From assembly GCA_900551015.1 (NCBI GenBank), contig URUI01000087.1:1-6437 (forward strand): a stretch of DNA of 6,437 nt. Reading direction: 5' to 3'. The notes beneath the pieces are model-generated. The model did no database searches and had not been told where the DNA came from. It saw only the letters and a program-made list of their open reading frames with translations. This stretch comes from an uncultured Collinsella sp. GTDB taxonomy: Bacteria > Actinomycetota > Coriobacteriia > Coriobacteriales > Coriobacteriaceae. Position numbers and translations under genes: made by a program. This document shows, one piece after another, positions 5,017 to 6,437 of this stretch. How positions within the stretch are numbered: position 1 is the stretch's first letter; each line of letters starts with the position of its first letter.

Positions 5017-5705
5017 TGCTGCCAGGTGTCGACAAGGTCCTTGGCTGCGGCACGGGGGTCGTCGGCGCTGCAGACGGCGCTTACCACAAAGAAGCCGTCG
5101 ACGCCGGTGGCCTTAAGCTGCGGCAAGTCGGCCGTCTTAACGCCGCCGCCCACCACGATGGGCACGGGGCTTGCCGCGTGGAGTGCGGCAAGGTCCTCAA
5201 AGCTCTTGGTGATGATAGAGCCGTCGGCCGCGCGTCCGCAGTCGCGCTTGGTCTCGGTCTCGTGGAGCGGGCCGATGCCCAGGTAGTCGACCAGGCTCAT
5301 GTCGGCGGTCTTGACGTACTCGAGCATCTCCTCGCAACGGGCCGAAAGGCCCACAATGGCATCGGGGCCCAGCAGCTTGCGGCAGACCTCGACGGGAATG
5401 TCGCTCTGGCCTACGTGCACGCCATCGACGGCAATGCCCTGCTCGCGCGCGGCAAGCACACAGTCCAGACGGTCATCGATTAACAGGGCGACCTGACCGG
5501 TCTTGCCGGCCTGTGCGATTGCCTGCGCGGCGTCGTCGGTCAGCGCAATGATCTCGCGGGCGCTTGCCACCTTGGAGCGCACCTGGATGCAGGTAAAGCC
5601 GGCGTCGAGTGCCTGGGCCACCACATCGCCCACGGGGCGTCCGAGGGTGTTTTCGGGGCCGAGTACCAGATAGGCCGAGATATCAAGGTTGTCGCGGATG
5701 CTCAT
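5010..5705 (-). CDS. thiE: Thiamine phosphate synthase (231 aa)
   Basis: Joins hydroxymethylpyrimidine pyrophosphate and hydroxyethylthiazole phosphate to give thiamine phosphate, in the cytosol. The TIM-barrel landmarks appear in the family order: CIQVRSK at 39-45 (the usual VQLREK), LLIDDRLD at 74-81 (LINDR loop, pyrophosphate and Mg binding), DGVHVGQSD at 94-102, VGLSARC at 118-124, DYLGIGPLHETETKRDCG at 140-157, PIVVGGGV at 182-189 and GFFVVSAV at 204-211. The length is normal for ThiE. The ATG at 5705 has AGGAGG 7 nt upstream and overlaps the TGA of the preceding gene as ATGA, which suggests translational coupling. The reading frame stays open further upstream, but that part is the shadow of the neighbour. 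It is the last gene of the visible thiamine cluster. The DCG after TETKR varies from the common TKxD-A but keeps the key residues. Confidence 0.96.
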   Translation of the reverse strand: MSIRDNLDISAYLVLGPENTLGRPVGDVVAQALDAGFTCIQVRSKVASAREIIALTDDAAQAIAQAGKTGQVALLIDDRLDCVLAAREQGIAVDGVHVGQSDIPVEVCRKLLGPDAIVGLSARCEEMLEYVKTADMSLVDYLGIGPLHETETKRDCGRAADGSIITKSFEDLAALHAASPVPIVVGGGVKTADLPQLKATGVDGFFVVSAVCSADDPRAAAKDLVDTWQQA

Positions 5706-6043
5706 TGTGCTTCCTCCTGCTTTTTGATCTGTGCTTCCATGCGCTTGAGTTTGCCGGTCATGGTGTCGGTAAATCCGGGTCGAATATCGGCTTTGAGCAC
5801 GACTTCGGTGCGGATGCCCTTGCTCGCCAACACAAAGGTCGCGTCGCGCACGACCTGCATGACCTCGTCCCAGTCGCCCTCGATCTCGGTGAACATCGAG
5901 GTGGTGCGGTTGGGAAGGCCGCTCTCGCGAATGACGCGCACGACCTCGGCGACCTCGGCGGACAGCTCGTCGCCGGTGCCGCATGGGGCGATGGCCACGG
6001 CGACGAGCGTGTTCATGCCGGCATTGGTTGCGGGTTCGGACAT
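5702..6043 (-). CDS. Thiamine-binding protein of the MTH1187/YkoF family (DUF77), 113 aa
   Basis: A small protein of the family that adopts a ferredoxin-like fold and, in YkoF and its relatives, binds thiamine or its HMP part. The sequence fits. A first strand VAVAIAPCGTG (14-24) leads into a helix at about 26-41, then SGLPNRTTSMFTEIEGDWDE (41-60) holds the strand and loop typical of the family, a helix follows at about 58-72, then RTEVVLKADIRPG (78-90), and a Lys/Glu-rich terminal helix (96-112). The length of about 100 residues is normal. The start has GGAGG (plus-strand 6052-6056) 8 nt upstream, and that site lies inside the end of thiM. The gene begins 3 nt after the thiM stop and overlaps thiE by 4 bp, so all three are very probably one transcript. 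It may deliver or hold the HMP moiety or thiamine; it is not an enzyme of known reaction. The ligand is inferred from family and context. Confidence 0.87.
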   Translation of the reverse strand: MSEPATNAGMNTLVAVAIAPCGTGDELSAEVAEVVRVIRESGLPNRTTSMFTEIEGDWDEVMQVVRDATFVLASKGIRTEVVLKADIRPGFTDTMTGKLKRMEAQIKKQEEAQ

Positions 6044-6046
6044 GGC

Positions 6047-6437
6047 TTATGCCTCCTCGAGCTCGAGTCGGTTGTCGGCAATATCCTGGGCGGTTGCGCG
6101 GTAGAGCTCGTCGATAAAGGCGACCTTAAAGCTTGCCGGGGCATCGGCGACGGCGGCGGCACGCGTGCCGGCAACGTTGTAGACGGCGGTGCCGCAGACT
6201 GCTGCCGTAAACGGATCGGTAGCACAGGCGTACACGGCCAGCACGCCGCCCTGCGAGCAACCGCAGCCGGTGATCTTGGACATGAGCGGGCTGCCGCCGT
6301 GGGATTTGGCCACGGTCGTGCCGTCGGTAATCAGGTCGACTTCGCCCGAGACCACAACGGCGCCGCCGGTGTAGCGAGCGAGCGCCACGGCGGCATCGCG
6401 GGCGGCATTGTCCCGATAGGTGATGCTGAACTTTTCC
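6047..6437 (-). CDS. thiM: Hydroxyethylthiazole kinase, C-terminal half (gene runs off the right edge)
   Basis: ThiM phosphorylates 4-methyl-5-(2-hydroxyethyl)thiazole with ATP, the salvage route to the thiazole half of thiamine. The frame is open to the window edge and gives 129 residues, about half of the usual ~260-270, so the start and N-terminal half lie beyond 6437. Visible ribokinase-like landmarks, counted from the first complete codon, are VVVSGEVDLITDG at 27-39 (ATP-side strand and loop), SHGGSPLMSKITGCGC at 45-60 (anion hole; the Cys of the usual GTGC motif is Cys60), and a helical C-terminal end ELYRATAQDIADNRLELEEA. The canonical NGhp is HGGSP here, and GTGC is GCGC, both conservative. 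The next gene starts 3 nt after the stop. Promoter or riboswitch signals would be outside the window. Confidence 0.93.
   Translation of the reverse strand, partial: EKFSITYRDNAARDAAVALARYTGGAVVVSGEVDLITDGTTVAKSHGGSPLMSKITGCGCSQGGVLAVYACATDPFTAAVCGTAVYNVAGTRAAAVADAPASFKVAFIDELYRATAQDIADNRLELEEA

Noticed and set aside
4740..5483. Plus-strand ORF of 247 codons and the opposite 86-codon ORF across the repeat array
   Set aside because: The proteins are translations of the 14-bp arms (recurring WDAFSA/GMRFP-like strings) and of antisense thiE; no ribosome site or family resemblance.
5706..5984. N-terminal extension of ThiE to 5984
   Set aside because: The extension is Arg/His-rich shadow sequence of the thiamine-binding gene. 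ATG 5705 has AGGAGG and an ATGA overlap, and gives a normal ThiE length.

Overview
The window is about 58-60% G+C by eye. It has strong Shine-Dalgarno sites, compact same-strand gene clusters and long shadow ORFs. The thiamine proteins, the LKHCND/EGNRYIL-type GGDEF domains and the palindromic intergenic repeat most resemble gut Coriobacteriia, and Collinsella in particular. That placement is an inference from protein flavour and composition, because no rRNA or other marker gene is present.

Layout. (1) Positions 1-3587, minus strand: two cyclic-di-GMP signalling genes in tandem. The upstream one (870-3587) encodes a large cytosolic protein ordered GGDEF - PAS - degenerate GGDEF - degenerate GGDEF - EAL. 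The downstream one (35-745) encodes a stand-alone GGDEF protein whose catalytic domain is clearly paralogous to the first GGDEF of the big protein. The 124-bp gap between them holds inverted repeats that could end or attenuate transcription. (2) Positions 3588-3916: a divergent promoter region with a 13-bp palindrome, a 10-bp tandem repeat and a 12-bp palindrome. (3) Positions 3917-4786, plus strand: a patatin-like phospholipase of the YjjU type with an intact Ser-Asp dyad. (4) Positions 4787-5009: a convergent intergenic region filled by three tandem 46-bp palindromic elements, made of six 14-bp arms in alternating orientation, plus two perfect palindromes at the thiE end. (5) Positions 5010-6437, minus strand: a tightly packed thiamine cluster, transcribed as thiM (5' part outside the window), then a thiamine-binding YkoF/MTH1187-family protein, then thiE. 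The last two genes overlap by ATGA.

How the genes work together. The two GGDEF proteins can make a cyclic dinucleotide. The EAL domain, whose recognised catalytic residues are all present, can degrade it. Both active-looking GGDEF domains lack an RxxD inhibitory site, and both carry Asn in place of the conserved base-reading Asp (PleD D344), so their nucleotide specificity deserves a test. ThiM phosphorylates hydroxyethylthiazole, and ThiE joins the product to HMP-pyrophosphate to give thiamine phosphate. The small protein probably binds thiamine or a precursor. No mobile element, tRNA, rRNA or convincing CRISPR array was seen.
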